Shown here one piece after another: positions 55,577 to 64,000 of a DNA stretch of 64,000 bases. This DNA is from Leptospiraceae bacterium. Lineage in GTDB: Bacteria; Spirochaetota; Leptospiria; Leptospirales; Leptonemataceae. Position 1 is the stretch's first letter, and each line of letters opens with the position of its first letter. Location of the stretch: positions 124,001 through 188,000 of the forward strand of contig JANXCF010000002.1 in NCBI GenBank assembly GCA_025059995.1. The letters run 5' to 3'. The translations under genes and the position numbers were made by a program. The notes below the pieces were generated by a model, which was not told the origin of the DNA, made no database searches, and saw nothing but the letters and a program-made list of their open reading frames with translations.

Positions 55577-56245
55577 ATGGGACAAAAGGTAAATCCAATT
55601 GGATTACGATTGGGCATCAATAAAACATGGGATTCCTTGTGGTATGAGAAAGAAAATTATACAAAATACTTACAGCAGGATTTAATCATTAAAGACATCA
55701 TCAAAAATTCTTATCCTCGTGGGACAATTGTAAGAATCCACATAAAAAGAATCATGGATAGGATTAATGTGACGATTGAGACTGTAAGACCAGGAACCAT
55801 CATTGGTCAAAAAGGAAATAAAATTGAACAACTCAAACAGAAACTAAAATCCCTTCTCAAAAACGAGAACATCAATATAGCCATAAAAGAAAGAAGAAAT
55901 CCGGAAACAATAGCTCAGATTATTGCAGATAATATTGCTGAGCAAATCGAAGATCGAATGCCTTATCGAAGAGCTATGAAGACTGCTATCCGCGCAGCGA
56001 GAAGAGTGAATGTTCAAGGAATTAAAGTTTCTGTATCAGGAAGACTAAATGGTGTTGATATGGCAAGGACGGAATTCTATATCGATGGAAGGGTTCCTCT
56101 GCAAACCTTGAGAGCAAATATAGATTATGCTGTAAGTGAGGCTTTTACTACTTATGGTGTCATTGGTGTTAAGGTATGGGTTTATTATGGAGATATTATT
56201 GAGCCCAAGAAAAACTTTAATCCTTTAGAAGTTGCGGAGACTTAG
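55577..56245 (+). CDS. rpsC: 30S ribosomal protein S3
   Basis: S3 binds mRNA at the entry channel. The 222 residues include MGQKVNPIGLRLGINKTWDS, the KH-domain loop PGTIIGQKGNKIEQLK, and the C-terminal domain with RRAMKTAIRAARRVNVQGIKV and GVKVWVYYGDI. The spacing to rplV is ten bases, with GAGG upstream. Confidence 0.97.
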   Translation: MGQKVNPIGLRLGINKTWDSLWYEKENYTKYLQQDLIIKDIIKNSYPRGTIVRIHIKRIMDRINVTIETVRPGTIIGQKGNKIEQLKQKLKSLLKNENINIAIKERRNPETIAQIIADNIAEQIEDRMPYRRAMKTAIRAARRVNVQGIKVSVSGRLNGVDMARTEFYIDGRVPLQTLRANIDYAVSEAFTTYGVIGVKVWVYYGDIIEPKKNFNPLEVAET

Positions 56246-56255
56246 GAGATAAATT

Positions 56256-56669
56256 ATGTTGAGTCCAAAAAAAGTAAAATATCGAAAAAGACAAAAAGGG
56301 CGTCTAAAAGGAAAGTCCACACGAGCAAATAAAGTTTCATTTGGTGAGTTTGGTCTAAAAGCCATCACAGCGGCAAGAATTACGGCACGACAGATTGAGG
56401 CAGCAAGAAGGGTGATATCGAGACATATCAAACGGGGAGGAAAACTTTGGATTAGAATATTTCCTGATTATCCCGTAACCAAAAAACCAGCTGAGACTAG
56501 GATGGGTTCAGGTAAAGGAAACCCTGAGTATTGGGTAGCAATCGTAAAACCAGGTCGAGTGATGTTTGAAATAAGTGGTATTCCAGAAGATGTCGTAAGA
56601 GAAGCTTTTCGTTTAGCAAGTCATAAATTGCCAGTAAAAACAACGATAGTCAAAAAAGAAATTATTTAG
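56256..56669 (+). CDS. rplP: 50S ribosomal protein L16
   Basis: L16 helps position tRNA in the A and P sites. The 137-residue sequence has [49 protein letters not shown], the basic loop [22 protein letters not shown] and [18 protein letters not shown]. The arginine that is hydroxylated in some bacteria lies in the PxxxRMGxGKG segment and is present. Confidence 0.97.
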   Translation: MLSPKKVKYRKRQKGRLKGKSTRANKVSFGEFGLKAITAARITARQIEAARRVISRHIKRGGKLWIRIFPDYPVTKKPAETRMGSGKGNPEYWVAIVKPGRVMFEISGIPEDVVREAFRLASHKLPVKTTIVKKEII

Positions 56670-56678
56670 GAGTAGGCG

Positions 56679-56888
56679 GTGAAGAAAAAATCCAATTTCC
56701 ATTCATTGACGGATGAAGAACTCCATAAACAGTTAAAACAAAAAAAAGAAGAATTATTAAAAATGAGGTTTTCTTTTGGAGTCTCGAAAGTAATGAAGAA
56801 TCCAGCACAATATAGAAAAACCAAGAGGGATATTGCAAGGATACTCACCATACTCAGAAAAAGAGAATTACAGAAATCAAAAGCGTAA
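56679..56888 (+). CDS. rpmC: 50S ribosomal protein L29
   Basis: L29 lies next to L23 at the tunnel exit. This 69-residue helical-hairpin protein starts at GTG (56679), with AGGAG eight bases upstream; no ATG fits. Signatures are [23 protein letters not shown], the [17 protein letters not shown] turn and a Lys-rich end. Confidence 0.95.
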   Translation: MKKKSNFHSLTDEELHKQLKQKKEELLKMRFSFGVSKVMKNPAQYRKTKRDIARILTILRKRELQKSKA

Positions 56889-56902
56889 AAGGAGTGCATA
56901 GT

Positions 56903-57178
56903 ATGGAGAATGTTCAAAAAAAAGAAAAAAAATTAAGAATTGTGGAAGGGGTAGTGGTATCTGACAAGATGAACAAAACCAGAGTTATTCTTGTGGAAAA
57001 AAGTATAATGCATCCTTTGTATAAAAAAGTAATCAAGAAATCCAAACGGATCAAAATTCATGATGAAAATAATGAAACAAAGGTGGGGGACGTAGTGCAA
57101 GCAATCGAAACACGTCCTTTATCTAAAGAAAAGCGACATGTATTGTTCAAAATCCTCAAAAAAGGAGAAGAGCAATGA
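56903..57178 (+). CDS. rpsQ: 30S ribosomal protein S17
   Basis: S17 is an early 16S rRNA-binding protein. I use the ATG at 56903, with AAAGGAG eight bases upstream; a GTG three codons earlier lies inside that ribosome-binding site. The 91 residues contain [41 protein letters not shown] and [21 protein letters not shown]. Its stop overlaps the rplN start (ATGA). Confidence 0.96.
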   Translation: MENVQKKEKKLRIVEGVVVSDKMNKTRVILVEKSIMHPLYKKVIKKSKRIKIHDENNETKVGDVVQAIETRPLSKEKRHVLFKILKKGEEQ

Positions 57179-57567
57179 TCCAAGAACAAACAATTTTGAA
57201 TGTTGCTGATAATACGGGTGCTAAAAAAGTGATGTGTATCAGAGTTTTAGGTAGCACGGGAAGAAAATACGCCACCGTGGGAGATATTATCGTAGTTTCT
57301 GTGAAACAAGCCCTACCTGAATATGGTTTACGGGACTCACGAGGTAAGAAGGTTCATAGTAAAGCAGTGCAAAGAGCGGTAATTCTTAGAACGAAAAAAG
57401 AAATCAAAAGACCTGATGGTTCCATTATCAAGTTTGATGACAATGCTTGTGCTTTGATAGATGAGAAATTAAATCCCAAAGGAACACGAATTTTCGGTCC
57501 TGTAGCGAGAGAATTGCGGGATAAGGACTTCAAAAAAATCATATCTTTAGCACCAGAGGTGGTTTAA
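57175..57567 (+). CDS. rplN: 50S ribosomal protein L14 with extra internal loop
   Basis: L14 lies at the subunit interface beside L19 and binds the assembly factor RsfS. The sequence starts [20 protein letters not shown] and ends [23 protein letters not shown], as expected. At 130 residues it is about eight longer than usual. The excess falls at residues 46-62 ([17 protein letters not shown]), where E. coli has a shorter loop before the conserved AVxxRTKK strand. Confidence 0.97.
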   Translation: MIQEQTILNVADNTGAKKVMCIRVLGSTGRKYATVGDIIVVSVKQALPEYGLRDSRGKKVHSKAVQRAVILRTKKEIKRPDGSIIKFDDNACALIDEKLNPKGTRIFGPVARELRDKDFKKIISLAPEVV

Positions 57568-57577
57568 GGAAATCCCT

Positions 57578-57970
57578 ATGAAGTTAGATCGAAGAACGCT
57601 ACAAAAAATTCAGAAAGAAGATCCAAAGCTTTATAATAAATTAAAACACAAAAAAACGAAGCTTAAAGTTAATGACGAAGTGATTGTGATTGCAGGAAAA
57701 CACAAAGGGAAACGAGGAAAAATTTTATACATCGATCGTTTGAGACAAAGAGTGATCGTTCAAGGTATCAACAAAATCAAAAAATACGTTCGTCCCACTC
57801 AGGAAAATCCCAAGGGTGGAGTTATAGAGATTGAAGCTCCCATCCACATCTCGAATGTGATGTTTTATGACCCGAAGTTAAAAAGAGGTGTGCGAATAGG
57901 TTACAAATTTGATGAAGATCGAAAGGTTAGGGTTGCAAGAGGAAAAGGTGGAGGGAAAGAAATCGATTAG
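57578..57970 (+). CDS. rplX: 50S ribosomal protein L24 with N-terminal extension
   Basis: L24 initiates 50S assembly and lies near the tunnel exit. The KOW core begins [21 protein letters not shown] and continues through [20 protein letters not shown]. Before it are about 26 extra residues ([18 protein letters not shown] onward). AAGGAAA at a good distance from the ATG at 57578 supports this start, so the extension is probably real. The total is 130 residues, against about 100-105 usually. Confidence 0.95.
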   Translation: MKLDRRTLQKIQKEDPKLYNKLKHKKTKLKVNDEVIVIAGKHKGKRGKILYIDRLRQRVIVQGINKIKKYVRPTQENPKGGVIEIEAPIHISNVMFYDPKLKRGVRIGYKFDEDRKVRVARGKGGGKEID

Positions 57971-57979
57971 GAGGTTCGT

Positions 57980-58522
57980 ATGCCAGTATTGAAAGATTTA
58001 TATCGAAATGAAGTGATACCTAAACTGATGGAAAAATATAAATACAAAAGTATCATGCAGGTTCCAAAAATAGAGAAAGTAACATTGAATGTTGGGATTG
58101 GTAGTGCACCTTCAAATCCAAAGTTATTAGAAGCCGCAATGGAAGAATTAGCGATTATCACGGGACAACGACCAGTGAAAACAAAAGCTAAGAAATCCAT
58201 AGCAGCATTCAAAATACGGCAGGGAATGAATATTGGTTGTATGGTTACGTTAAGACGAGATGTGATGTGGGAGTTTCTCTATAAATTGATTAAAGTAGCT
58301 CTACCTAGGGTGCGGGACTTTCGAGGTTTGAATCCAAAATCTTTCGATGGACGTGGAAACTACAACTTTTCTGTGAAAGAGCAAATTATCTTTCCAGAAA
58401 TCAATATTGATAAGATTGAATCCTATCATGGAATGAATATCACCATAACAACCACAGCAAAAACAGATGATGAAGCCTTGTCATTATTAGAATTTCTTGG
58501 ATTTCCATTCAGGAAAAATTGA
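57980..58522 (+). CDS. rplE: 50S ribosomal protein L5
   Basis: L5 binds 5S rRNA in the central protuberance. The 180-residue sequence includes [75 protein letters not shown] and a C-terminal [19 protein letters not shown] precedes the ATG. Confidence 0.97.
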   Translation: MPVLKDLYRNEVIPKLMEKYKYKSIMQVPKIEKVTLNVGIGSAPSNPKLLEAAMEELAIITGQRPVKTKAKKSIAAFKIRQGMNIGCMVTLRRDVMWEFLYKLIKVALPRVRDFRGLNPKSFDGRGNYNFSVKEQIIFPEINIDKIESYHGMNITITTTAKTDDEALSLLEFLGFPFRKN

Positions 58523-58533
58523 AAGGAGTCAAT

Positions 58534-58719
58534 ATGGCAAGAAAGGCAATGATGGAGAAAGCAAAGCGAGAACCCAAGTTTAAAGTTAGAAAGAGAAACC
58601 GTTGTCCGTATTGTGGTAGACCAAGGGGATACCTTAGAAAATTTGGTATGTGCCGTATCTGTTTTAGAAAAAAAGCAGGATTTGGAGAAATTCCTGGAGT
58701 AATCAAAGCGTCTTGGTAA
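58534..58719 (+). CDS. rpsN: 30S ribosomal protein S14, zinc-binding type
   Basis: This is the short 61-residue zinc form of S14, with C24/C27 and C40/C43 in RCPYCGRP and MCRICFRK. I choose the ATG at 58534 because AAAGGAG lies six bases upstream; the frame otherwise runs back into rplE. Having only the zinc form in this cluster fits many deep-branching bacteria and spirochaetes. Confidence 0.97.
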   Translation: MARKAMMEKAKREPKFKVRKRNRCPYCGRPRGYLRKFGMCRICFRKKAGFGEIPGVIKASW

Positions 58720-58729
58720 GAGGTGAAAA

Positions 58730-59128
58730 ATGTCACTCATGGATCCCATAGCTGATATGATTACGAGAATTCGTAATGCTCAGATGTCAAAGCATGAAGA
58801 GGTAAAAGTTTCTCATTCCAGATTGAAAGAAGAAATACTAAAGATTTTAAAGCATGAGGGTTTTATCAGAGATTACGAAGTCATTGATCTGGGAAAAAAC
58901 AAAAAAGAAGTTTTGATAAAATTAAAATATTACAATAACAAACCTGTGATAACTGCCATTGAGAGAATTTCGAAACCCGGTCGTAAAATCTACATAAAAG
59001 CAAGTGAAATTCAGCCAGTAATGAATAACAGAGGTATTGCTATATTATCTACATCCAAAGGAGTAATGATTAGTAGAAAAGCCAAAAAACTTGGTGTTGG
59101 TGGTGAGTATTTGATCAAAGTTTGGTGA
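58730..59128 (+). CDS. rpsH: 30S ribosomal protein S8
   Basis: S8 binds the central domain of 16S rRNA and represses the spc operon in E. coli. The 132 residues include MDPIADMITRIRNAQMSKHE, KHEGFIRDYEVI and GIAILSTSKGVMISRKAKKLGVGGEYLIKVW. GAGGTG precedes the ATG at 58730; a second ATG is three codons inside. Confidence 0.97.
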   Translation: MSLMDPIADMITRIRNAQMSKHEEVKVSHSRLKEEILKILKHEGFIRDYEVIDLGKNKKEVLIKLKYYNNKPVITAIERISKPGRKIYIKASEIQPVMNNRGIAILSTSKGVMISRKAKKLGVGGEYLIKVW

Positions 59129-59140
59129 TGGAGGGAGTTT

Positions 59141-59683
59141 ATGTCAAGGATTGGTGTTTTGCCAATATCTCTACCAAAAGGAGTCGAAGTAGTGGTAAAA
59201 GATGATGAGGTCTTAATAAAAGGACCTTTGGGACAAATCACACAAAAATTACCTGAGGGCGTTTCTGTTAAGGTTGAAAATCAACAAATCATTGTTCAAC
59301 GCAAAAGTGATGAAAAACAACACAAAGCCAATCATGGATTGACAAGAGCTCTATTGAACAATCATGTCTTGGGAGTTACAAAGGGATGGACAAAAAGACT
59401 ACAATTGGTAGGGGTAGGATATAGGGCAAACCTAAAAGGAAATACATTGGTTTTTACTCTTGGTTTTTCCCACGAAGTTCAATACGAATTACCCAAAGAC
59501 GTAAAAGCTACAGTGGATCAGCAAGTAAAAATAGAGTTAACGGGAATAGACAAACAAAAAGTTGGGCAAGTTGCTGCAACAATAAGAGCTCTAAAACCAC
59601 CTGAACCCTACAAGGGGAAAGGTATCAAATATGAAGATGAAGAAATTCGAAGAAAAGCGGGTAAAACTGGAAAAGGTAAGTAG
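59141..59683 (+). CDS. rplF: 50S ribosomal protein L6
   Basis: L6 lies beside the sarcin-ricin loop. In its 180 residues are MSRIGVLPISLPKGVEV, GPLGQITQKLPEGV, HGLTRALLNNHVLGVTKGWTKRLQLVGVGYRA and the C-terminal motif PPEPYKGKGIKYEDE. GGAGGG precedes the ATG. The length is standard. Confidence 0.97.
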   Translation: MSRIGVLPISLPKGVEVVVKDDEVLIKGPLGQITQKLPEGVSVKVENQQIIVQRKSDEKQHKANHGLTRALLNNHVLGVTKGWTKRLQLVGVGYRANLKGNTLVFTLGFSHEVQYELPKDVKATVDQQVKIELTGIDKQKVGQVAATIRALKPPEPYKGKGIKYEDEEIRRKAGKTGKGK

Positions 59684-59697
59684 ATAACGAGGTGTCT

Positions 59698-60072
59698 ATG
59701 AATCGCTTGGAACTCAAAAAGGTTCGATTAGAAAGAAGAAAAAAAAGAGTTAAATATGCAACTCAATCCAAAGATCCAGAAAGAAAAAGATTAATTATCA
59801 TCAAAACCAATAGGTATTTATACGCACAAATTGTAGATAATACTACGGGGAAAACCCTTTTGAGTGTGGGGACTTTTTCCAAAGCTGTGGATATACCAGA
59901 AAATGAAAGTAAAAAAAATATAGAGGCAGCGAAGAAGTTAGGTCATTATATTGCTAAACTGGCGCTAGAACGAGGAATAACGAAAGTTTATTTGGATCGT
60001 CGAGGTAGAAAATATACGGGTAAAATCGCTGCCTTTGCTGATGCTGCAAGGGAAGCAGGTTTGCAATTTTAG
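59698..60072 (+). CDS. rplR: 50S ribosomal protein L18
   Basis: L18 binds 5S rRNA with L5. I choose the ATG at 59698 (CGAGG five bases upstream) over a GTG two codons earlier that overlaps the ribosome-binding site. The 124 residues include the RERRKKRVKYAT-like basic start (VRLERRKKRVKYAT), RLIIIKTNRYLYAQIVDNTTGKTL and YLDRRGRKYTGKIAAFADAAREAGL. Confidence 0.96.
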   Translation: MNRLELKKVRLERRKKRVKYATQSKDPERKRLIIIKTNRYLYAQIVDNTTGKTLLSVGTFSKAVDIPENESKKNIEAAKKLGHYIAKLALERGITKVYLDRRGRKYTGKIAAFADAAREAGLQF

Positions 60073-60081
60073 GAGAAGTTT

Positions 60082-60591
60082 ATGTTAATTAAAGATCAAA
60101 GAGAAGAATTGTATGAACGAGCAATAAAGGTCAATCGTGTAACCAAAGTCGTAAGGGGAGGTAGAAGATTCTCTTTTAATGCATTGGTTGTTGTAGGAAA
60201 CAAAAAAGGGAAAGTAGGAATAGGATTTGGTAAAGCCAAAGAAGTTCCAGAAGCTATACGAAAAGCTATGGAAAGGGCAAAGAAAAATTTGATTGAAGTT
60301 GCCATTACCAAACGTCATACAATTCCCCATGATATTATCGGAGAATTCAAAGCAACCAAAGTTTGGTTAAAACCAGCATCACCAGGAACGGGTGTGATTG
60401 CGGGAGAGTCAGTGAAGGCTGTTTTAGAAATGGCGGGCTATCAAGATGTTTTGACAAAGGTTATAGGTTCAAAAAATTATTTAAATGTCGTCAAAGCAAC
60501 GATGAAGGCTCTTCAGCAGTTGGAAACCCCTATCGAAACAGCAAAAAAAAGAGGGATTTCATTAAAACAACTATTTGGTGAATTGGATTAA
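60082..60591 (+). CDS. rpsE: 30S ribosomal protein S5
   Basis: S5 affects mRNA unwinding and decoding accuracy. The 169-residue protein has [40 protein letters not shown], a span whose spectinomycin-contact loop ([11 protein letters not shown]) is standard, and [29 protein letters not shown] precedes the ATG. Confidence 0.96.
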   Translation: MLIKDQREELYERAIKVNRVTKVVRGGRRFSFNALVVVGNKKGKVGIGFGKAKEVPEAIRKAMERAKKNLIEVAITKRHTIPHDIIGEFKATKVWLKPASPGTGVIAGESVKAVLEMAGYQDVLTKVIGSKNYLNVVKATMKALQQLETPIETAKKRGISLKQLFGELD

Positions 60592-60607
60592 TCAAAGGAG
60601 TAAAAAA

Positions 60608-60823
60608 ATGTCGATTTTGAAGCTCCAAGATGAGGGAGTAAAAAAAATACGGGTTACTTTAAAAAAAAGTCTTATCGGAAAGATCCCCAAACACCGAGCC
60701 ACCTTAAAAGCACTTGGATTAAAAAAGATTGGAAGAAGTAGAGAAATTGATATGTCAAATAAAGCATTAGTAGGAATGGTGAAAGAAGTTGAGTATATGT
60801 TAAACATCGAGGTGATAGAATGA
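60608..60823 (+). CDS. rpmD: 50S ribosomal protein L30
   Basis: L30 binds domain II of 23S rRNA. I choose the ATG at 60608, with AAAGGAG seven bases upstream; the frame continues back into rpsE. At 71 residues it is somewhat longer than the usual 58-60. The core VTLKKSLIGKIPKHRATLKALGLKKIGRSREI is clear, and the extra residues are at both ends. The stop overlaps the rplO start. Confidence 0.93.
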   Translation: MSILKLQDEGVKKIRVTLKKSLIGKIPKHRATLKALGLKKIGRSREIDMSNKALVGMVKEVEYMLNIEVIE

Positions 60824-61344
60824 AAAACCAAGAGAAAGAAATTCTAAAAATTTCATCTTTAAAGCCAAGTAGAACCAAAAAGAAAGAAAAAAGAGATATT
60901 CCTATCTTTTTGCTACAACCATTCCCAGGTAGCAGAAAAAAGAAAAAACGCGTTGGTCGAGGAGAAGGTTCAGGGCACGGAAAAACATCGGGGCGAGGAC
61001 AAAAAGGACAAAAAGCAAGGACAGGTTATTCCAAAAAGATAGGTTTCGAAGGTGGGCAAATGCCCCTTTACAAACGTATCCCCAAAAGAGGGTTTCATAA
61101 TCCCTTCAAAATAGAATACCAAGTAGTGAATTTAGAAAAAATAGATAAAATCCAAACTCAAGGTGAAATCACAATCGAAACACTATATGAAAATGGTTTG
61201 ATTAGAAAAAAGAATCAACCTGTTAAAATCTTGGGGATGGGAGAAATTTCAAAACCTCTAACGATTAAAGCTAATGCGGCTTCTAAGAGCGCAATCCAAA
61301 AAGTAGAATCAAAAGGTGGCAAAATCGAAATCATTCAATTTTAA
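60820..61344 (+). CDS. rplO: 50S ribosomal protein L15 with N-terminal insertion
   Basis: L15 is a late-assembly 23S rRNA-binding protein. Its canonical body begins FPGSRKKKKRVGRGEGSGHGKTSGRGQKGQKART and ends with the ASKSAIQKVESKGGKIEII domain. The family usually opens with about ten residues ending L-K-P directly before PGSRK. Here ISSLKP (12-17) is followed by about 18 extra residues (SRTKKKEKRDIPIFLLQP). The ATG overlaps the rpmD stop, and there is no internal Met that would remove the extra part. Total length is 174 residues, against about 145. Confidence 0.95.
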   Translation: MKNQEKEILKISSLKPSRTKKKEKRDIPIFLLQPFPGSRKKKKRVGRGEGSGHGKTSGRGQKGQKARTGYSKKIGFEGGQMPLYKRIPKRGFHNPFKIEYQVVNLEKIDKIQTQGEITIETLYENGLIRKKNQPVKILGMGEISKPLTIKANAASKSAIQKVESKGGKIEIIQF

Positions 61345-61347
61345 ATT

Positions 61348-62706
61348 ATGAATATCCTGCTAAATATTTTTAGAATTGACGATTTGCGAAAAAAAATCCT
61401 ATTTACGTTAGGACTTTTGGTAATCTATCGCTTTGGTTCGTTTATTACTATTCCGGGTGTTGACCCAATTGCTGTTGCGAATGCAAAACCTCGAGGACAA
61501 AGTATATTAGACATCGTAGATATTTTCTCAGGAGGTGCTCTCTTTAAACTCTCGATTTTTTCTTTAGGTATCATGCCGTATATTTCTGCTTCTATTATTA
61601 TGAGTCTTTTGACGATCGTGATTCCATATTTGGCGCAACTCCAACGAGAAGGAGAATACGGGAGAAGAAAGATCAATCAATTTACACGTTTGGGAACGGT
61701 TTTGCTTTGCGCTATCCAATCACTTTTTATTCTACTTTGGGCGGTAGAACAAACCAGTAGGGATGGAATGCCATTAGTTTCTGAGACAATGCCTAGAGCT
61801 CTTTTTTATATTACAGGTATCATCACCATTACGACGGGGACCTTGATTCTCATGTGGATGGGAGAACAAATCACTGAGCGTGGATTAGGTAATGGAGCTT
61901 CTTTAATTATATTTGCTGGAATCATTGCAAGATTACCAACTAACATCATAAAAATGATTCAGGATCCGACCATTAAGTTTTTCGATATTTTTGTTTTGAT
62001 TCTTCTTTTTATCGTTTTGATTGCTTTTACAGTAATACTTTCTCAGGGTGTGAGAAAAATCCCATTACAGTATGGGAAACGAATTGTGGGAAGAAGATTA
62101 GTTCAGGCTCAAAGTCAAAGTTTACAATTTAAATTAAATTCTGCAAACGTGATGCCTATTATCTTTGCATCGTCATTACTTTTATTCCCACAAACCATTT
62201 TTGGGATGTTAGGTTCACAGGCTCAATCTTGGATTGGATGGCAAATCCTACAAGAATGGTTGAATCCGTTTGCTCCCTCTTTTTGGCAACAACTTCCGTA
62301 TTATATATTGTATTCAGGCTTGATCATTTTCTTTGCATATTTTTACACTGCTGTATATATCAACCCTCAAGAACTATCAGAAAATTTAAAAAAATACGGA
62401 GGATACATTCCTGGAGTAAGACCAGGTGTTCAAACAAAAGAATACTTAGAAAAAGTATTAAATCGTATCATTTTACCGGGGGCTATTTTTCTTTCAGGGC
62501 TTGCTATAGCTCCTTACCTTATAATTAACATGATGGATTTAAAGGCAAATCAAAACATACAGGGATTAGCTTATACCTTTGGTGGAACTTCTTTACTTAT
62601 CATGGTGGGAGTAGCCCTTGACACCTTAAAGCAATTAGAAGCTCAGCTTATTATGAGAAATTATCAAGGATTTATGAAAAAAGGAAAACTAAAGGGAAGA
62701 ACATGA
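61348..62706 (+). CDS. secY: Protein translocase subunit SecY
   Basis: SecY forms the membrane channel through which unfolded proteins are exported. The 452 residues give ten predicted membrane helices. [12 protein letters not shown], the plug region [40 protein letters not shown] (here [10 protein letters not shown]) and the cytosolic loop with [14 protein letters not shown] match the family. There is no Shine-Dalgarno sequence in the three-base gap after rplO, so translation is probably coupled. The stop overlaps the adk start. Confidence 0.97.
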   Translation: MNILLNIFRIDDLRKKILFTLGLLVIYRFGSFITIPGVDPIAVANAKPRGQSILDIVDIFSGGALFKLSIFSLGIMPYISASIIMSLLTIVIPYLAQLQREGEYGRRKINQFTRLGTVLLCAIQSLFILLWAVEQTSRDGMPLVSETMPRALFYITGIITITTGTLILMWMGEQITERGLGNGASLIIFAGIIARLPTNIIKMIQDPTIKFFDIFVLILLFIVLIAFTVILSQGVRKIPLQYGKRIVGRRLVQAQSQSLQFKLNSANVMPIIFASSLLLFPQTIFGMLGSQAQSWIGWQILQEWLNPFAPSFWQQLPYYILYSGLIIFFAYFYTAVYINPQELSENLKKYGGYIPGVRPGVQTKEYLEKVLNRIILPGAIFLSGLAIAPYLIINMMDLKANQNIQGLAYTFGGTSLLIMVGVALDTLKQLEAQLIMRNYQGFMKKGKLKGRT

Positions 62707-63269
62707 AAATCATTGTTTTTATGGGACCACCTGGTGCTGGAAAAGGAACTCAAGCTAAAATCATTTGTCAACAATTACAAATACCCCAAATTTCAACCGG
62801 TGATATTTTAAGAAAAGCCATACAAGATCAAACGGAATTGGGGATGCAAGCCAAATCCTATATGGACAAAGGAGAACTCGTTCCTGACTCTGTTGTCGTT
62901 GGAATTGTTGAAGAACGTATAAAACAAGATGATTGTAAAAATGGATTTCTTTTGGATGGATTTCCAAGAACTATCAATCAAGCCATCGAATTGGAAAAGA
63001 TGTTAGAAAAGCTTGAGAAAAAAATCAATGTAGTAATTAATATTGACGTTCCTGAAGAAGAACTAGTTAAAAGACTTTTAAATCGTGCGAAAATCGAGAA
63101 TCGGTCCGATGACACAGAACCAGTAATTCGAAATCGGATGAGGACCTATTTTCAACAAACCTATCCGTTAATTGAATTTTATCAGAAAAAGGGGTTGCTT
63201 GTCAACATAGACGGCATGGGAACCATTGAAGAGATCACGGAAAGAATCATTACCAACATCAAAAACTGA
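62703..63269 (+). CDS. adk: Adenylate kinase
   Basis: Adk interconverts ATP, ADP and AMP. Its 188 residues contain the P-loop [10 protein letters not shown] (8-17), the AMP-binding [26 protein letters not shown] and the LID arginines in [14 protein letters not shown]. The LID is the short form without the zinc cysteines. ATGA overlap with secY suggests coupled translation. The map gene, often found after adk, is absent here. Confidence 0.97.
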   Translation: MKIIVFMGPPGAGKGTQAKIICQQLQIPQISTGDILRKAIQDQTELGMQAKSYMDKGELVPDSVVVGIVEERIKQDDCKNGFLLDGFPRTINQAIELEKMLEKLEKKINVVINIDVPEEELVKRLLNRAKIENRSDDTEPVIRNRMRTYFQQTYPLIEFYQKKGLLVNIDGMGTIEEITERIITNIKN

Positions 63270-63309
63270 ATGACAAAAATAAAAATTAAAAAATCTTGGC
63301 TTTTTAGGT

Positions 63310-63528
63310 ATGTCAAAAGAAGAGCCCATAGTAGTTGAAGGAAAAGTGATTGAAAATTTGCCAAATGCCATGTTTCGAGTTGAATTGGATAATGGTCATA
63401 AAGTATTAGCTCACATTTCAGGAAAAATGAGAATGCATTACATACGAATTTTGCCTGGTGATAGAGTACGAGTGGAATTATCACCCTATGATTTGACAAG
63501 AGGACGTATCACATATAGAATCCAATAG
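63310..63528 (+). CDS. infA: Translation initiation factor IF-1
   Basis: IF-1 occupies the A site during initiation. The 72 residues form one S1-type OB domain: [50 protein letters not shown] (spanning about 4-53), ending [12 protein letters not shown]. Length and sequence are standard. The 40-base gap after adk shows only TTTTAGGT as a weak ribosome-binding site. Confidence 0.97.
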   Translation: MSKEEPIVVEGKVIENLPNAMFRVELDNGHKVLAHISGKMRMHYIRILPGDRVRVELSPYDLTRGRITYRIQ

Positions 63529-63545
63529 AGAATTTGAGGTAAAAT

Positions 63546-63659
63546 ATGAAAGTTAGAGCTTCAGTGAAGAAAATTTGCAGTGATTGTAAAATCATTCGAA
63601 GAAAAGGAGTGGTTCGAGTAATTTGTAAAAACCCAAAGCATAAGCAAAGGCAGGGGTAA
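63546..63659 (+). CDS. rpmJ: 50S ribosomal protein L36
   Basis: This 37-residue zinc-ribbon protein reads [20 protein letters not shown], then [17 protein letters not shown]. The zinc ligands C11, C14, C27 and H32 are intact, so this is the zinc-binding form. GAGGTA precedes the ATG. It lies between infA and rpsM, its usual place. Confidence 0.97.
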   Translation: MKVRASVKKICSDCKIIRRKGVVRVICKNPKHKQRQG

Positions 63660-63679
63660 AATAAAAAAGGAGAAAAAGG

Positions 63680-64000
63680 ATGGCAAGGATAGCTGGGGTT
63701 GATTTACCAAAAGAAAAAAGAGTGGAAATAGGTTTGACATACATTTACGGGATAGGAAGAACACGTTCACAAATAATTTTAGACTCACTCAAAATCAATC
63801 GAGACAAAAAAGTAAAAGATTTAACTGATCAAGAAATTGCTGCTATCAAAGATTTCATTGAGAAAAATTATCGTGTTGAAGGTGATTTGAGAACAGAAGT
63901 AAGTTTAAACATCAAAAGGTTAATGGAAATTGGATGTTACCGAGGACTGCGTCATCGTATGGGACTTCCTGTTCGAGGACAAAGGACAAGAACAAATGCC
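63680..64000 (+). CDS. rpsM: 30S ribosomal protein S13 (3' end outside window)
   Basis: S13 lies at the head of the 30S subunit and contacts the P-site tRNA and 50S subunit. The frame starts at the ATG at 63680, preceded by AAAGGAG and AAAAAGG, and runs open to the last base. The 107 visible residues include [31 protein letters not shown] and [20 protein letters not shown]; only about 12-20 C-terminal residues are missing. It begins the alpha cluster, so rpsK, rpsD, rpoA and rplQ are expected next. Confidence 0.96.
   Translation, partial: MARIAGVDLPKEKRVEIGLTYIYGIGRTRSQIILDSLKINRDKKVKDLTDQEIAAIKDFIEKNYRVEGDLRTEVSLNIKRLMEIGCYRGLRHRMGLPVRGQRTRTNA

Overview
The window is 64 kb of AT-rich bacterial chromosome (roughly one third G+C by eye). 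Several features point to the phylum Spirochaetota, probably the Leptospira side. EF-Tu carries long runs that I recall as Leptospira-like (N-terminal [12 protein letters not shown], then [12 protein letters not shown]). RpoB has asparagine at the position equivalent to E. coli S531, known for naturally rifampicin-resistant spirochaetes. There is also an XPB-type helicase, a YaaR/DUF327 protein, a zinc-type S14, and several lipoproteins with relaxed lipoboxes. The affiliation is inferred from remembered family features, not from a search.

Bases 1-36 kb are a mixed housekeeping and accessory region with frequent strand changes and almost no spacer DNA. It opens with the end of pstB, coupled to a small methyltransferase. 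An unusual sensor-phosphatase follows (oxygen-binding di-iron domain + SpoIIE/PP2C phosphatase + TPR), coupled to a second methyltransferase. Next come a ParB-like protein without a DNA-binding domain, trmH, a cNMP/CBS/DUF294 protein paired with a DnaQ-type exonuclease, recG, two tandem DUF2892 membrane proteins, a PQQ-type sugar dehydrogenase lipoprotein, a long-form isocitrate dehydrogenase, a CoxE-like VWA protein, ilvE, a polytopic chemoreceptor, a HIT protein, a TlpA-like thioredoxin coupled to a large FAD/Fe-S D-lactate-type dehydrogenase, an SDR, XPB helicase, a YaaR protein, nadB behind a CtpA-type protease, a lone H-NOX protein, a SUKH-like protein, a secreted VWA protein, and a likely copper-related pair (His-rich YtkA-like lipoprotein and TauE/SafE membrane protein). 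A nucleoside phosphorylase and two unrecognised proteins end this part.

From about 36.3 kb to the end every gene is on the + strand: a promoter, tRNA-Thr, tRNA-Trp, secE, nusG, rplKAJL, rpoBC, rpsL, rpsG, fusA, tuf, the whole S10 and spc clusters, secY, adk, infA, rpmJ and the start of rpsM. Nearly the entire core transcription/translation apparatus therefore lies in one 27.6-kb run. Three 50S proteins encoded there (L14, L24, L15) carry extra segments, and RpoC has an acidic insertion near its C-terminus.

The most interesting items are the ODP-SpoIIE-TPR fusion, the orphan H-NOX whose pocket lacks the oxygen-binding tyrosine, the ParB-like protein with a tryptophan-rich tail, and the RpoB asparagine. 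I saw no CRISPR array, insertion sequence, prophage or integrase. No gene-free stretch exceeds 300 bases.
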